Shown here piece by piece: positions 44,957 to 56,583 of a stretch of 64,000 nt of DNA. The stretch is from Ulota crispa (lineage: Eukaryota > Streptophyta > Bryopsida > Orthotrichales > Orthotrichaceae). A program made the position numbers and the translations under genes. Where the stretch lies: contig OY987246.1 in the NCBI GenBank assembly GCA_963920765.1, positions 15,062,868 through 15,126,867 of the forward strand, given 5' to 3'. Within the stretch, counting starts at the first letter, position 1, and the number at the start of each line of letters is the position of its first letter. Under the pieces are notes generated by a model. It had not been told where the DNA came from, ran no database searches, and was given only the letters and a program-made list of their open reading frames with translations.

Positions 44957-47123
44957 TGCTCCTTTTTCACAATTCTCATCTTTCAACTCACAAAATGGGT
45001 AAATACTTTTGAAGTGCTAATATTTTGACAACCCTACAACAGCAAAGGACAATTAAAAATTCAATATTTCTCATGAACATTGGACTCATGCTTTGAAAAA
45101 ACACTGCCAACATGAGGGGTTTATTACTTTCCATACAAGGGGTATCCTCCTTCACTTCATGGACTGCTCACTAACCACTTTGATCCCAAACATTTGTTTA
45201 ATTCTATCCTACATTCAATCGCAGTGCTGTAGTATTTATTGAACCCTTAGTGGGCAATGTTCTTGCTAATCAAAGTGGGTGATGATGACATAACATTTCT
45301 TGAGATATGAAGTGTGTCATCACCTCCTTTAAACAACATCATACATGTAATAAGTAGCATTTCACACTATGTTCCATGCCCCATTTTCACAAATCTTGAT
45401 TAAATGCAAGACCCCAACTTTGTTGCATTGCAATGGGCAAAAAGAAGTATTAGAACATTCTCAAAAATCTATATAAAAGAATCTCAAGAATTGGTTCCTA
45501 AGTTGGGTTTTCAGTTTTGCTAGATCTAATGTTTATAATGAGGTCTCATGTTTCTCAACCCCAACATTTCCAAAAAGTGCTACCATGTAAAAAATTGTAA
45601 AGGGATGGGGCTTGGGACATAATGTGAAGCCATAAGTACAAATTTTTAACCTCTCGACCATCAAACACATCTTCATAGTTAGTGGAACTTGGTATTTGGC
45701 ACACAATATATAATGTAAACTGCCCCTTAAGAAGCATTCATTTGAACAATAAAATGATACTGATTTTGTTTCTTAGCATATAGACTATCAACAAATTCGA
45801 GCCAAAGTCTCCAGGGATTGCCCCATAAGCGTTTAACTCTTTAAAAGATTGAGCAGCCTTGACTTTTTCATAAAACTTGCCTTTCAGCCTTCCACGACGA
45901 TTTTTTTGGTATCAACCCAATATCTGTCCCTATTTTGCAGATTACCTTTATCTCCTATTACTGTCCTTATGAATTTCCTACAGTAATTCAGGGTCTCTGC
46001 ATCCAAACATGAAATCAAAGATTTCCGAGTCTTAAACTTCCAGTGGAAAAACACAAGTCCTTGCGTTTCCCCGGATGCGAAGAAACGGAGGTGGCAGAAT
46101 CCAGGTCCACGTAATGGTATGATCAGTATCCTGCGTCCTCAGAAGGTCCTCACAATGGTATCAGAGGGGGTGGCTGCGGCACTGCTAAGATCTCCCGACC
46201 TTATTAAGCATAGCCTTGTCCTTTGGAAGTCTGATGATTGTCCTCCTTCCAGTAGTCTACCACTTGTTGAATGTAAAGTGCACGAGTTGGCCTAGATAAT
46301 ATGCTGGCCAGACCATTCTTACTCCAATTATCACGTTTTAAAGATTGCGTACTCTCAAAAGGAATTTGTAGATATTACGGGGAATAAACACCAGAAATAG
46401 CAAATATCCAGTGATTTGATTCAAACAAGGCCTCAACAACTCGCTACAATCGTACTACCTTGAAAATAGAGTTAGGGACGCAACGGAGATGCAAAGCGAG
46501 GAAAAATCACAAATACAAGCACACGCAAAATGATAATCAACATGGAAATTGACAAGCTCGGACAAAGTGGAGCAGATAAAAGAGTACACCATATGCGTAG
46601 AGATGGCCAAAGAAACCTCTCACCGCCTCACAAAAGCATCCCAAATGATCTCAAAGGACGTGCAAACTTCTCAGTAATCTAAGATCCATCAAATTACAAT
46701 TGAAATTGACAGTCAGAGTCCAACTTGTCAACAATCGCTATACAATCTATTCACAGCCGAAAAAAATTACATGAAAACCTACAGAATAATCCACCGGTTT
46801 TGAGGTGCCCAATCATGGAAGTGTCACAACCTCGTGACAACAATGCCACACCGACTTCGACGCTCTGCTTTGAACGCACTTGTGCCGGGCGTACCTTTTG
46901 ATATGCAAACTCTCCCTCATATCAAGTACATGCCAGCCCCAGACACCAGATTCAGAATTCTCTGCAAATTCTCCGTGCACTGTTGTTCTATCCAGCCAGA
47001 GCTCTTTCCCTGTCCTCGACAAACCGCTACTTCTTTTGTATCTATTCCTGAAAACGAGTACTCTAAAACCCTTGGTATGTCACCCAGGCACGCCCTTGCG
47101 AAAGAAGCCCACAGCCATCACAC
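44957..47123. other. Gene-free stretch ending in the rhomboid 3' flank
   Basis: AT-rich to about 45800, then less so. TGGTATCAGAG at 46156-46166 equals the usual plant LTR-retrotransposon primer site for initiator tRNA-Met, and TCCTCACA just before it could be an LTR end, but no second LTR or coding remnant was found. The last 300 bases before 47124 are probably the 3'UTR of the minus-strand rhomboid gene. Confidence 0.4.
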
Positions 47124-48089
47124 TTAACCCGAATTTGCGTCGCAAACCCAGTGAGAGGCGGGGATGCAATTGAGATAGTGACACCAGCTGCACTTCGTGT
47201 AGGCATCGACGCCAGAGTAAAGGAGAGCAAAGCCAGCAGCATACCCGGCGAGTAAAAGCAGGATGGAGAGAATGAAGAGGATGAATTGGTAAGCTTGGAA
47301 TCGGTTCTTGACAGGGCGCTCCATGCTGGGATCGATGATGTCCCTGTGGCGGACATAAGCATACTGCTCCTTCATCAGCATCACAAACCCCAGTAGAAAT
47401 CCAGAGACGAAGCCTCCAATGTGGGCGAAGTTGTCCACGCGAGGAAGCAGACCGATGGCTAAGTTCACGGCGATGACGATGATGAGCTGGAAGAGCTGCG
47501 AGAACCGGCTCTCGTAGTGCGACCAATTGGTGATGAGCTCGGAGAGCGTCGCCCCCAGCAGACCGAAGAGCGCACCGGAGGCGCCCACGGAAATAGCGTT
47601 GGAGCTGAACAAGGAGGAGAGCAGGCTGCCACCCAAGCCAGCGATGAGATAGACAAGGCCAACTCGGAGGAAGCCAAAGTCGCGCTCCAGTTGAATGCCG
47701 AACACGAGAAGCGCAATCATGTTCACGACCAGGTGGAAGACCCCGGCGTGGAGCCATACACACGACATCAGTCGCCATCCTTGGTGTTCGGTTACTACGA
47801 GATCCCGCCGTAGGCCGCCCATGTCCTGGAGGGTTAGAGACGAGGGTCCCAGCAATGGATTCTCCTTCCATGGCTGGAACGACATCCTCTTGAACGACGA
47901 CTGCAGTATGCACTTGTTGGGGGCTACAATATGCGCAGGGCAGTTGTTTCTGTACATCACGACCACAAAGACTGCAATGCATGCCACCACGGCCGTGAGC
48001 GTGAAGAGGGGCCAGTAGTGCTTCTCCCGCCTCCGCGTCGGCGCGGCATACGAAGGGTACATGCCATTGTGTGGAGGCGCTTTCTCCAT
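47124..48089 (-). CDS. RBL: Rhomboid-like intramembrane serine protease (plant RBL1/2 type)
   Basis: A single uninterrupted coding exon of 321 residues. Rhomboids cleave transmembrane segments of other proteins; plant relatives of this type work in the Golgi or plasma-membrane system. After a short cytosolic tail comes a first membrane helix (about 27-46), then a luminal loop with Cys50 and Cys60. The core carries the GWR box (Trp105-Arg106), WLHAGVFHLVVNM, the nucleophile in GASG (Ser171) and the base in FAHIGGF (His223), so both catalytic residues are present. GALFGLLGATLSELITNW and the C-terminal Cys cluster CSWCHYLNC (300-308) are typical of plant RBL proteins. A seventh helix lies near 267-291. 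TTTATTTCCAG ends one base before the ATG, a good acceptor, suggesting a 5'UTR intron. The stop is TAA. A long frame on the same strand (48153-47080) is a shadow of this gene. No lesions are seen. Confidence 0.95.
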   Translation of the reverse strand: MEKAPPHNGMYPSYAAPTRRREKHYWPLFTLTAVVACIAVFVVVMYRNNCPAHIVAPNKCILQSSFKRMSFQPWKENPLLGPSSLTLQDMGGLRRDLVVTEHQGWRLMSCVWLHAGVFHLVVNMIALLVFGIQLERDFGFLRVGLVYLIAGLGGSLLSSLFSSNAISVGASGALFGLLGATLSELITNWSHYESRFSQLFQLIIVIAVNLAIGLLPRVDNFAHIGGFVSGFLLGFVMLMKEQYAYVRHRDIIDPSMERPVKNRFQAYQFILFILSILLLLAGYAAGFALLYSGVDAYTKCSWCHYLNCIPASHWVCDANSG

Positions 48090-49617
48090 GCTGGAAATAA
48101 ACCTTCTCTACTTCAGTGCGCGAATCTGCGACAAAAAGGTGAAAACCCAACAAAATCTTAGCAATTCTCTTACAAAGGCAAGTGCAATTGATGCTGAAAA
48201 ATTTGCGTTAGCTCTTTGCGTGCACTGTTCATAACGAATCTTTCGAAAACGTCACGACACTCAGGTGCCGCACAACATGAGAATAGGAAGCGCCATAAGT
48301 GCAAAGAAAACGCAATCGACCCAATCTCCCTTGCGACCGCAACCTAACGAGTGCTAAGAACAAAGAGGTGGGAAGAAAGGCAGCAAACGAGGCTCTACCC
48401 GAGAAATTAGATTCCCTCAACAGTCAAGACAAGAACTGCAATAAACCACGAAGGCAAGTCGATACGCATGCGAAATTTCGTACCTGAGACGGGAGAGAGC
48501 TCTCAATTCCCTGAACGAAAGGCTGAGAGTAAAAATCGATGGCGGATCAATGCAGAAACACAACCTCCTCAAAAGCTTCGGTCCGCAAACGCAATCTTCT
48601 CACAAACTTTTTGCAAACGTGTATCCTCGAGGCAAGCAGGCCGGCCAACAACAACAACTACTACTACTGCGGCAACCCTGCCAATCAACCCAAAAGCGCC
48701 AGCAGGCAAGTCGCCAATCCAATTGCAAGCTCGGCTCAAGAGTCTACAGGCTCACGCGGGTGAGCAAAAAAAGTCTCAGCGCTTTTACTAGGCTTTCCAG
48801 AGTCACGCACCCCAAAATCAACACGCGACAGACGGCCCCTGCTGTACAAATTGTACTTGACCAACTCTTGAGAACGCGATTCTCACGTCGTCCGGAAATC
48901 TGGCTGGAATGAAACGCGAATAGGACTCCACCCTGTCTCAGGGCTTCGAGGAAGCTGGGTCCCACCGCGTTCGACCTATCCAAAAGACTTCTGAATATTA
49001 GCGGGCTATTCCTCGCGGACGAAGCTGGGTCCCTATTGCCGGGGATCCAGGGCTTCAGGGGATTCGTTTTACGTCGCCTCTATGGACTATGGTGCGACTT
49101 TATACGACGGAGTGTGTAGGCACTAAACTTAGTGGGATTTTAGTTACTACGGTGCTGGTGGAGTGGGGTTGCATGACTTGCATCCGTCTCAGAGAGGCAG
49201 TGCCTGCGGGAGAGTGTGGGGAACTGGAGGTTAGGGCATGGTGGTGAAGGTTAAAGCTTTGGGATGGGGAAGGGTGGCGTAACGGAGCGATGGCGATTGC
49301 GATGCTCTGCCACGCAGGTATGCGGCGCGGGCGGTGCGGCGAAAGTGGTGCGTCACAACGCGTTCACTGTGCCGTGGCTTTCTACGGGTAGGTCCAATCG
49401 TTACTCACTCAGTCGTTAGGAATAGAAAAGACGACAAAGATACAAAGAGATTTATAACTAAAGTATACAAGAAGGTCTCTTTTTGCAAGTAGGTTTTCAA
49501 CGAGAGAGGATATAAGTAAAAGTCCTCTATTATTGGTCTATGGGGTTTCTTGACTAGATTTAACTCTACTGAACTTTAGTTAGCTATAGTGTAGAGCGTA
49601 TTAATATAATACTTATC
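48090..49617. other. Upstream region of the rhomboid gene
   Basis: GC is raised to about 49400. GAAGCTGGGTCCC occurs twice (48950s and 49021-49033). Short frames at 48299-48912 have no recognisable domains and may be 5'UTR or promoter DNA. If the acceptor at 48091-48092 is used, a non-coding first exon should lie in this stretch; its donor could not be fixed. Confidence 0.45.
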
Positions 49618-49621
49618 TTAA

Positions 49622-49845
49622 TTCCTGGATGGCCCGAAAGCCCTTTGCGGTCGTATGTATAGTCATGTGTACATACATATTTGAGTTGCTTTGAGAGTTT
49701 TCCAAAAAAATTTATGCACCGACCATCATACAACCCTTCAATATGTATGGTTATAACACTTAATTTCCAACTGATTCAAACTCCTGAATATTAATTACGA
49801 CCGTGTTTGGTACCGTAACTCCAGAGCCCAAGGGCCCTTTAGGGG
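49622..49845. mobile_element. Diverged TTAA-flanked MITE, ~224 bp
   Basis: The right end is clear: GGGCCCTTTAGGGG then TTAA (49846-49849). The left end at TTAA 49618-49621 is weaker (TTCCTGGATGGCCCGAAAGC), but the following GCCCTTTGCGG resembles the same position in the 4699 and 49924 elements. Confidence 0.5.
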
Positions 49846-49923
49846 TTAACACTCCTCCTTGCTCGACAATATAATATGATAATTTATGTAATCTTGTAAG
49901 ATATACGGTTGTTATCTCATTAA

Positions 49924-50157
49924 CCCCTAAACGACAAGGCAACCCTTTGCGACCAATACAATACGGTGTATTTTTCTTGTATTTGGAGTGCATCCACACC
50001 TTTATTACATTTGAGATCAACAAAGAAGTTAGAATATAGATCAATGCTATTCTAGTGCGATAGTCAAGATCCTGAATTAAAACTTTTTGTTGGTAGCAAA
50101 TGCCAGTTATACAGTAGCGTACATGGTACATATTATAGTAGCCTTGTCCTTTAAGGG
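49924..50157. mobile_element. TTAA-flanked MITE, 234 bp
   Basis: TTAA at 49920-49923 and 50158-50161. Terminal repeats CCCCTAAACGACAAGGC and GCCTTGTCCTTTAAGGG match at 15 of 17 positions. The interior is homologous to the element at 4699-4913. Confidence 0.88.
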
Positions 50158-50161
50158 TTAA

Positions 50162-50517
50162 AACCTTATCCATGAAAACCTTGGTTATGTTCAAGGGTAG
50201 AACCCTGTAGATGAAGGAAAAAGAGTACAACACCTTTGAAATCCATTCTCATGGTAAAACCCAATAGAAAAAAAATCCATGGAAAGATAACAAAGATTTC
50301 TACAAATTTATAAATCTATTAAACTTCTTGCTTTACTTGACAGTTCCGCAGTTGAACCTATAGTCAACCTTGTTAGAGTAATTATCCAGGTCCCTTCATT
50401 TCCTCTTTGTCCAATCAAGAAGGGATGGCCACTTGTATCCTCAATGACAATGAAATTGGCTAAGTATAGTGTCAACCAATTAGAAGTCAAAGAGCTTCTA
50501 AAAGCAATAAAATAAGC
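50162..50517. other. Gene-free gap between MITEs
   Basis: Only chance frames; nothing recognised. Confidence 0.45.
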
Positions 50518-50519
50518 TA

Positions 50520-50805
50520 CATTGAATATTGCATTTAGGTTGCCTTGACAATTAGGTTGCCTTACCTTGGAAAGTTACCTTATGACTCCTTGTTTGACCA
50601 CTTGGAGGCACGTGCAACTCTCTAGATTTCAAGATTTCACATGGTTTACAACATGGATGCTGCTACTTTGTTTTTTTGCAGCATCATTGTTGTTACCAAG
50701 ATCTTAAAAAAAATTATTGTAGTAATTATTGATGAAAATTATTGTAGCATTTACCGTAAAATGTCCAAAAATTAGTCTAGGGCAACCTAAACGCAATACT
50801 CAATG
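50520..50805. mobile_element. TA-flanked MITE, CACTGAATATTGC family, copy 1 (286 bp)
   Basis: Ends CATTGAATATTGCATTTAGG and, inverted, CATTGAGTATTGCGTTTAGG; 23 of 25 terminal bases pair. TA on both sides (50518-50519 and 50806-50807). Homologous to 51041-51344. Confidence 0.8.
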
Positions 50806-51040
50806 TATGACAACAAAAAAATATAACTTGTGGAGACTTTAGAGACCCCTTCAAATATGACTTATTTGAAGGAAAAGGTAAATGTAGAGTGTGTAGAATA
50901 TGTTACTTTTCATCTAAATGTCAAAGGGGCTTGGACATTTGAAGGGTTGCAAGAGATGCTTTTACCATACTAAGGGATATACTAATATGACATGGGACGG
51001 TCCTTTTAGCACAAGATTATACAAGCATAAGAATCCTCTA

Positions 51041-51344
51041 CACTAAATATTGCATTTGGGTTACCTTGACAATTAGGTTGCCATCTTGGAAGGAAAATTA
51101 CCTCATGACTCATTGCTTGACCACTTGGAGGCACATGCAACTCTCTAAATACTTGAATTTTACATGGTTTATGGCTTGGATACCACTAGTTTATTTTTCC
51201 ATAACTTTGTTGTTGTTGTTCAACCTTTTAAAATTTACTTATTGCAATAATCATTGATGAAAACAAGTGAAGCAACAATAAATATTTATACAGTGTAAAA
51301 TGTCAAAAAATTAGTGGGGAACAACCTAAATGCAATATTCAGCG
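51041..51344. mobile_element. TA-flanked MITE, CACTGAATATTGC family, copy 2 (304 bp)
   Basis: Left end CACTAAATATTGCATTTGGG, right end (inverted) CGCTGAATATTGCATTTAGG, TA on both sides. Internal blocks GACCACTTGGAGGCAC.TGCAACTCTCTA and AAAATGTC.AAAAATTAGT are shared with copy 1. Confidence 0.8.
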
Positions 51345-51648
51345 TAGGTCGGTGAGTGAATAGTTTGAGCTACAAACTCAAATCTAAAGCTTTATATTTA
51401 TATTCATAAATATATATGTTATGTATTAATATTTACACTTATATTTATACTTATATTTATATTTATGTGTTCATAAATACATATAGAGTGACCAAAGATT
51501 TTCTTTTTTGTCCCTGAATTACAACGTAATATATATTATTATGTATAAGATGTTGGAAAATGGTTTTCTAAATGTTTGACCAACCAGAAGTAACACATTT
51601 CAAAAGCAACATATTTCACATTAGTGACTTCCTATATTTAACCACTTA

Positions 51649-51795
51649 GCACAGGTGAAAAAGTGGGTTCACAATGACTAAGTGACAATGATTGCAATGA
51701 CTAAACAATGATTACAAAATGACTGTAAAATGACTGTACAGTCATGGTTTAGTCATTGTCACTTAGTCATTGTGGACTTGTTTTTTTACTTGTGT
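51649..51795. mobile_element. Small hairpin MITE, ~147 bp
   Basis: Left ACAGGTGAAAAAG...CACAATGACTAAGTGACAAT pairs with right ATTGTCACTTAGTCATTGTG...ACTTGTGT. The 22-base stem CACAATGACTAAGTGACAATGA is perfect. Target duplication not resolved. The preceding gap 51347-51648 contains a TATATTTATATTTATA microsatellite and nothing else recognised. Confidence 0.65.
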
Positions 51796-52909
51796 AGGGT
51801 TTTCATGTAATTATGGTCCTTTTATGTCTATGAACATTTGGAAATCTCTTCATTTTTTGCATGTATTTTTTGATTTGATACATCTTTGGATATTTTGCAA
51901 ATTTACTAATTTTGGTATGTCTCCCATTGTTTTGCAAGCATTTATCAATATTTTGCAAGCTATTGCACTTTTGGATTATTAGTTATGAACTTTGGATAGG
52001 TCATAAGTAGTTGAATATGGCATATCTATCCTTATAAAAAACAAGTCATGAGACCATTTTGCGGTAGCAAAATGGGATCAAGACTTGTCTATATATATAA
52101 TAAGTTTAGTTCTATTAGTTGGGTAGTTGGGTGTCAAAATAATAGAATGTAAGGCAGTAGAGAAACTAATTAATAACCAAATTTGTTGCAACCAAATTTT
52201 CTACCTTACTAACCAGCATTGGATGGGGGGCCATGGGCATGTGATGGGTCATGGGCATGGGATGGGATGGGATTCTTTGGTGGAATCCATCTTTTTCCAA
52301 CTTGAATTTGGAACTCACACATAAAGGGGTGGGAAGGGAGATGAAAAGTCAACTTGATTTGAGTTTAAAATTGAATTTGAGTTTATATTTTCCCATGGAA
52401 TATTTTCTATGAGCATGGGGTGATCCGATAGCTTTCCGCTAGAACAGCGGGTGCACAAGTCCACTAGTTAGAGAATGATAAGAATTGAAGTATATCATGA
52501 AGTTGTTTTCAAGAAGACAGAAAATTGTACATATAGAAAGAATAAATCATACCTTACAACACTTCGCATGTGTAAAATACCAATCCAAATTTTATTTAAG
52601 TTCTCACGCACAAGACTATATATATAAATTTCGATTTACAATGGAAATTAAATAGATAATAAATAAATTTCTTTTATTTTCCAAAGCAAAATGGAGGCAA
52701 ACATAAAAACATGAACTTCAAGAATAATTTCTAGTTGGTTTTGAATTTAGCTTTACATACAGATTAAAAGCCCAAGTGGTTTTGTGTAGCAAACATGATT
52801 TCCTACGTATCTATAATTAAAAAAATGTGTTAAAAACTTCTATTTTTCTATCGTAAATTTTTGGTTTGACACAAGTCAAAATCAGCCTCTTTCATATTAT
52901 TCCAACCTA
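51796..52909. other. Gene-free stretch
   Basis: AT-rich; a GGGCATG..ATGGG short repeat at 52226-52270. No gene recognised. Confidence 0.45.
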
Positions 52910-52913
52910 TTAA

Positions 52914-53821
52914 CCCCTAAAGGTCCAAGGAACCCACTTTGGGCTTTATGAGAACTCAGGCAGGCTCTATTGATTTCAAAATTTGGAAACTTTTCATGAA
53001 ACTTTTAGGATGGATGCTAGTCATCATAATTTACATGTGAAGCTTTATTTCATATCATTTTGATACGTAATAAAAAAGTTAGAAGCTTTTTTAAATTTCA
53101 ATGTCAAACTGGTAGCAAAAAATGTATTCTAAATTTTTTATTTTTTTATTTATAAAAATTTATAGATTGATACCTACTCAAAAAAACTAAATCACTCAAT
53201 TCCAAATAATGAGGTAATAGTTAAAAAGAGTTTTATTTTGCAAATAGTGAAGGTAGGAAGAGGGTAGAAATAACATATAAAGTTATCTTTAACGCTCAAT
53301 TTTGAAAATTTTCAAATGAAAATGAAAACTAAAGTTATTTATTGTCCGTTAGAGCATTCTCACCATTGGGATTAACAATTTTCAAATTCTTCCAAAACTT
53401 ATTAGCATATTAGTTATATCTTTCATTCATCAATACCTTTCACTTTACATCTTTTGTAAAATGAATCCAAATTTTTTTGGTTAGATTTTTTTATATATGC
53501 TTTCAACCCATTTTTCAACATATTGCCAAAATTGCACAAGAAATACAACATACAAGTTTTTCTCTAAAAAGTTTGAAAAACAAAACTTTGCCTTCTAGAA
53601 GGACTAGAAAAGTCTACATTTTGAAATTTAGGCACATTGATCTTGCAATTGGTGGGGATGTTCATTTTGAAATTTTGGGACAATATACTTGTGCAAGTTG
53701 ACCAAAGGATATTATGGTTGGATTTGTTAAAAAGTAAGTTTCAATGAAGATTTTGACCTTGCTTTGAGGACTAGTATTTTGAAGCAGTTTTGGGCCTCAA
53801 AATACAAAAGAATTTTAGGGG
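52914..53821. mobile_element. TTAA-flanked element, 908 bp (copy 2 of a pair)
   Basis: TTAA at 52910-52913 and 53822-53825. Ends CCCCTAAAGGTCCAAGGAAC and AATTTTAGGGG. Homologous over its length to 38346-39258. The internal frame (53477-53701) is 74 codons and ends earlier, at a TGA after CAS. Confidence 0.85.
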
Positions 53822-53825
53822 TTAA

Positions 53826-54672
53826 AAAAATCAAAATAATCCCATCTCATAAAGTGGTCTTTTCCAATATTTAAGCGCAAGAAGAGTTTTCATCAAATCA
53901 GTAACGAGGTTTTAAAAGCCTTGTTTCTTCCCTTATCAATTTTCTTCTTTATAAAGTTTCTAAATCTTAAAGAGTCATGAGAGAGTTCTAGTCACAATTT
54001 AAGTTCAACAGGTGAGTGTGTTTGAACAATTTAGTCATATACCCGCGTCATTAGAATGGCATGGTAACAAGGAAATTTGAAGGAAAAAGGAGATGGAAAA
54101 TGCATGTAGATATCTTCTTTATAGGTCAACAACCCCATCATTTAAGTAAAATTGTTTGCAAGTTTGAGCATCAAAAAGCAAAGCACAAGTAACATGTAAA
54201 TTGACTCCATTTTGAAAATGTTATAAAACAATCTACGTTATCAAGTTATGTTGATATTGCTATTAAGAATAAATGACAACCAAAAAAATAGTCCAATATT
54301 AACATGTCATTGTATGAACTTTGTAAGCTGCATGCAAAAAAGGCTTGAACTATTGGTAGTTACATTTTGGTGAAATCTAGGTGTATTAAGTATTGACAGT
54401 AGTATGACAACTTTAGAAGAGTGCGGAGAATTTGCAAATTTTTGTAGACTACATACATTCTTTGCAAAAATTGCTATTAATATTAAACTTGAAGAAAATA
54501 TGATAATTGCTAGCATAAAAATGCACAAAAGGAAGTGGTGGGTCCCACATAAAGTATTGGGATTCTTCTAATGTGCTAAAGATTATTATAGAAATACTAG
54601 TTTGCACCCATTGTACCAATGGGTTGATATGGTGATGCATTGACTCTATACCACATCACCCCTTACCCTTGT
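53826..54672. other. Gene-free stretch
   Basis: AT-rich; no gene or transposon end recognised. Confidence 0.45.
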
Positions 54673-54797
54673 GTTCCCTATCCCCGTGCCCCCTATCCTC
54701 ATGCCCCCTATCTCCGTGCCCCCTATCTCCGTGCCCCCTATCCTCATGCCCCCTATCTCCGTGCCCCCTATCCTCATGCCCCCTATCTCCGTGCCCC
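54673..54797. repeat. 15-bp minisatellite, ~8 units
   Basis: Units CCCCCTATCTCCGTG and CCCCCTATCCTCATG alternate in the order b-a-a-b-a-b-a after a diverged first unit. As 15 is a multiple of three, the plus strand stays open and would encode a five-residue APY(L/P)(R/H) repeat, but no gene context supports translation. Its CCCCCT-rich strand stands out sharply from the AT-rich surroundings. Confidence 0.95.
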
Positions 54798-55466
54798 CAA
54801 ACTTGATTTTATTCCAATTATAAATTTAGTAAAACTTGTACTCTACTCTATTATACTTTTCATCCAATATGGGATTGCTTTACTCTATTTTGCTTTTCAT
54901 TCAATATGAGATTCTTTTAAGTATATAAGATAAGTTTGAAAAATACATAGAAAAATAATTGTGAGTTCCAATTGCTAGTAAATAGAAGAATAGAACATAG
55001 GTTTAAACACAGACATGATTGTGTGTTTACAAAATTGATGAAATCTGGTTTTCTAAAAAAGAATTTTTGCACAATTGTGTCCTATATTTTTAAAATTCAT
55101 GCTTAAACCCTACCTTGCAATCAAGCATATAACTTTTTTTTAGACACTCTTCTTAACACAAAACTAAACCAATTAAAGGAATGTTTCTTAAAAAATTGAG
55201 CCCAAAATACATAATTATGAACCAAAAAAAAACCTTCGACCATAATTGTGTATACGAAAAAATCCTTCAAACGTTTGTTCAAAGCGTAACATACTTATCT
55301 ACAATCTTAGACTCAATGTTCTAAATGATATGCTAAAATTTGTGCTGGAGAACAAAATATGACACTAAAAACAAATGTTCCCTTCAACCACCCCCTTAAA
55401 TTACGTGAAGAAGCTAACACCTACTAAAATCACATCAAGAAAATATGTCAAAAATCATTTTATCCA
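54798..55466. other. Gene-free stretch
   Basis: AT-rich; nothing recognised. Confidence 0.45.
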
Positions 55467-55470
55467 TTAA

Positions 55471-56579
55471 CCCCTAAGCGCCCCACAGGCAATATAAGGG
55501 GTGCTGAGAATGCTCAAACCCAGTTGAGTTGATCAAGGTCCGGGAAGAACCTACTGCTAGTGTAAGATTAGCCAACTAAGATTGAGATTTGGTTGGTTCA
55601 AATGCAAGTCGTTAGGTTGTAAAACTGAAAACAATGAAAATAAGAGAGAAATTTACAGATTAATAAAAAAATACGAAGGAAAATGATCTGCTCTTTTTCA
55701 AGATGGGTAGGAAATTGACCAAAAGAAAATACAAGAAACTAGATATTAGAGGATCTTCAAAGGATATGTCCAGATTTCAATTGACAAAGTCAAGGATAGC
55801 TAATCATCAATGGTAGTATAAGTTCAATATTTCAAGGCCAGCCACCTGAGCCTAGAGTTGCAAAGGCTCTTGACCTATTCCTGCCTTTAAACCACTAGGT
55901 GATTTCATTTTAGCCTATTCATGATACCATTTGCAAATAAGTGCCACCAAGTAATCTCTCTATCTCTCTCTTCTAGCAAGTAGGATTTTTTTAAATTGCA
56001 AATGTGAGCTTTGTACTTTAGTAAAGCTAAGTATCTTGTCCTCAACTAATGAGGAGTTTCTAGGTTCAACTTTTGCTATAGACATTACATTGTTTATTGA
56101 TTTTATATATGTATATGTCTTTGTTATTTTTGAAATCTTTTTGAGGATTTTGGCTAATTTAAGTTAAATATAGAAGGAAATTTAGTTGATTCATTTCCTA
56201 CATGAAAGAAAAATCAACTGATCCGCACATAAGATAAAAGGAAATTTAGTTGCTTAAAATTCGGTACCAAAAGAAATTGACCGCTTTCCTTGAGTGCAAA
56301 AAGGCAAAAACCAATCTCAAACAATGTTCAGCCAAACATACTCTTGAGTAACCAGCTTTCAGCTGAAATTTTTGAAATATTTCCCGAACCCTAGAGTTGA
56401 CTGCTATAAACTTTTGGATTGTAAGGTTAGTCATTCCAAAATTTGTTCTATTTGATGCGGATCCTACCTCTTTCCATTTTCCAGCGGTGAGATTGCCCTG
56501 ATTCTCTTTCTCGGGAAGCAACGCCACTTCATCTAGACAACCTTCAAAAATCCCTCGTTTTGTGATGGGCGCTCAGGGG
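55471..56579. mobile_element. TTAA-flanked element, 1109 bp
   Basis: TTAA at 55467-55470 and 56580-56583. Ends CCCCTAAGCGCCCCACAGGC and GATGGGCGCTCAGGGG; CCCCTAAGCGCCC pairs with CCCCTGAGCGCCC at 12 of 13 bases. A minus-strand frame of 93 codons (56246-56527) has no recognisable domain. Confidence 0.88.
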
Positions 56580-56583
56580 TTAA

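Noticed and set aside
47080-48153. A 357-codon minus-strand frame overlapping the rhomboid gene
   Set aside because: It is the out-of-frame shadow of a GC-rich real gene; the 321-residue rhomboid frame carries all family motifs.
54640-54909. A repeat protein (APYLR/APYPH units)
   Set aside because: The frame is a consequence of a 15-bp minisatellite; no start context, conservation or flanking gene supports translation.
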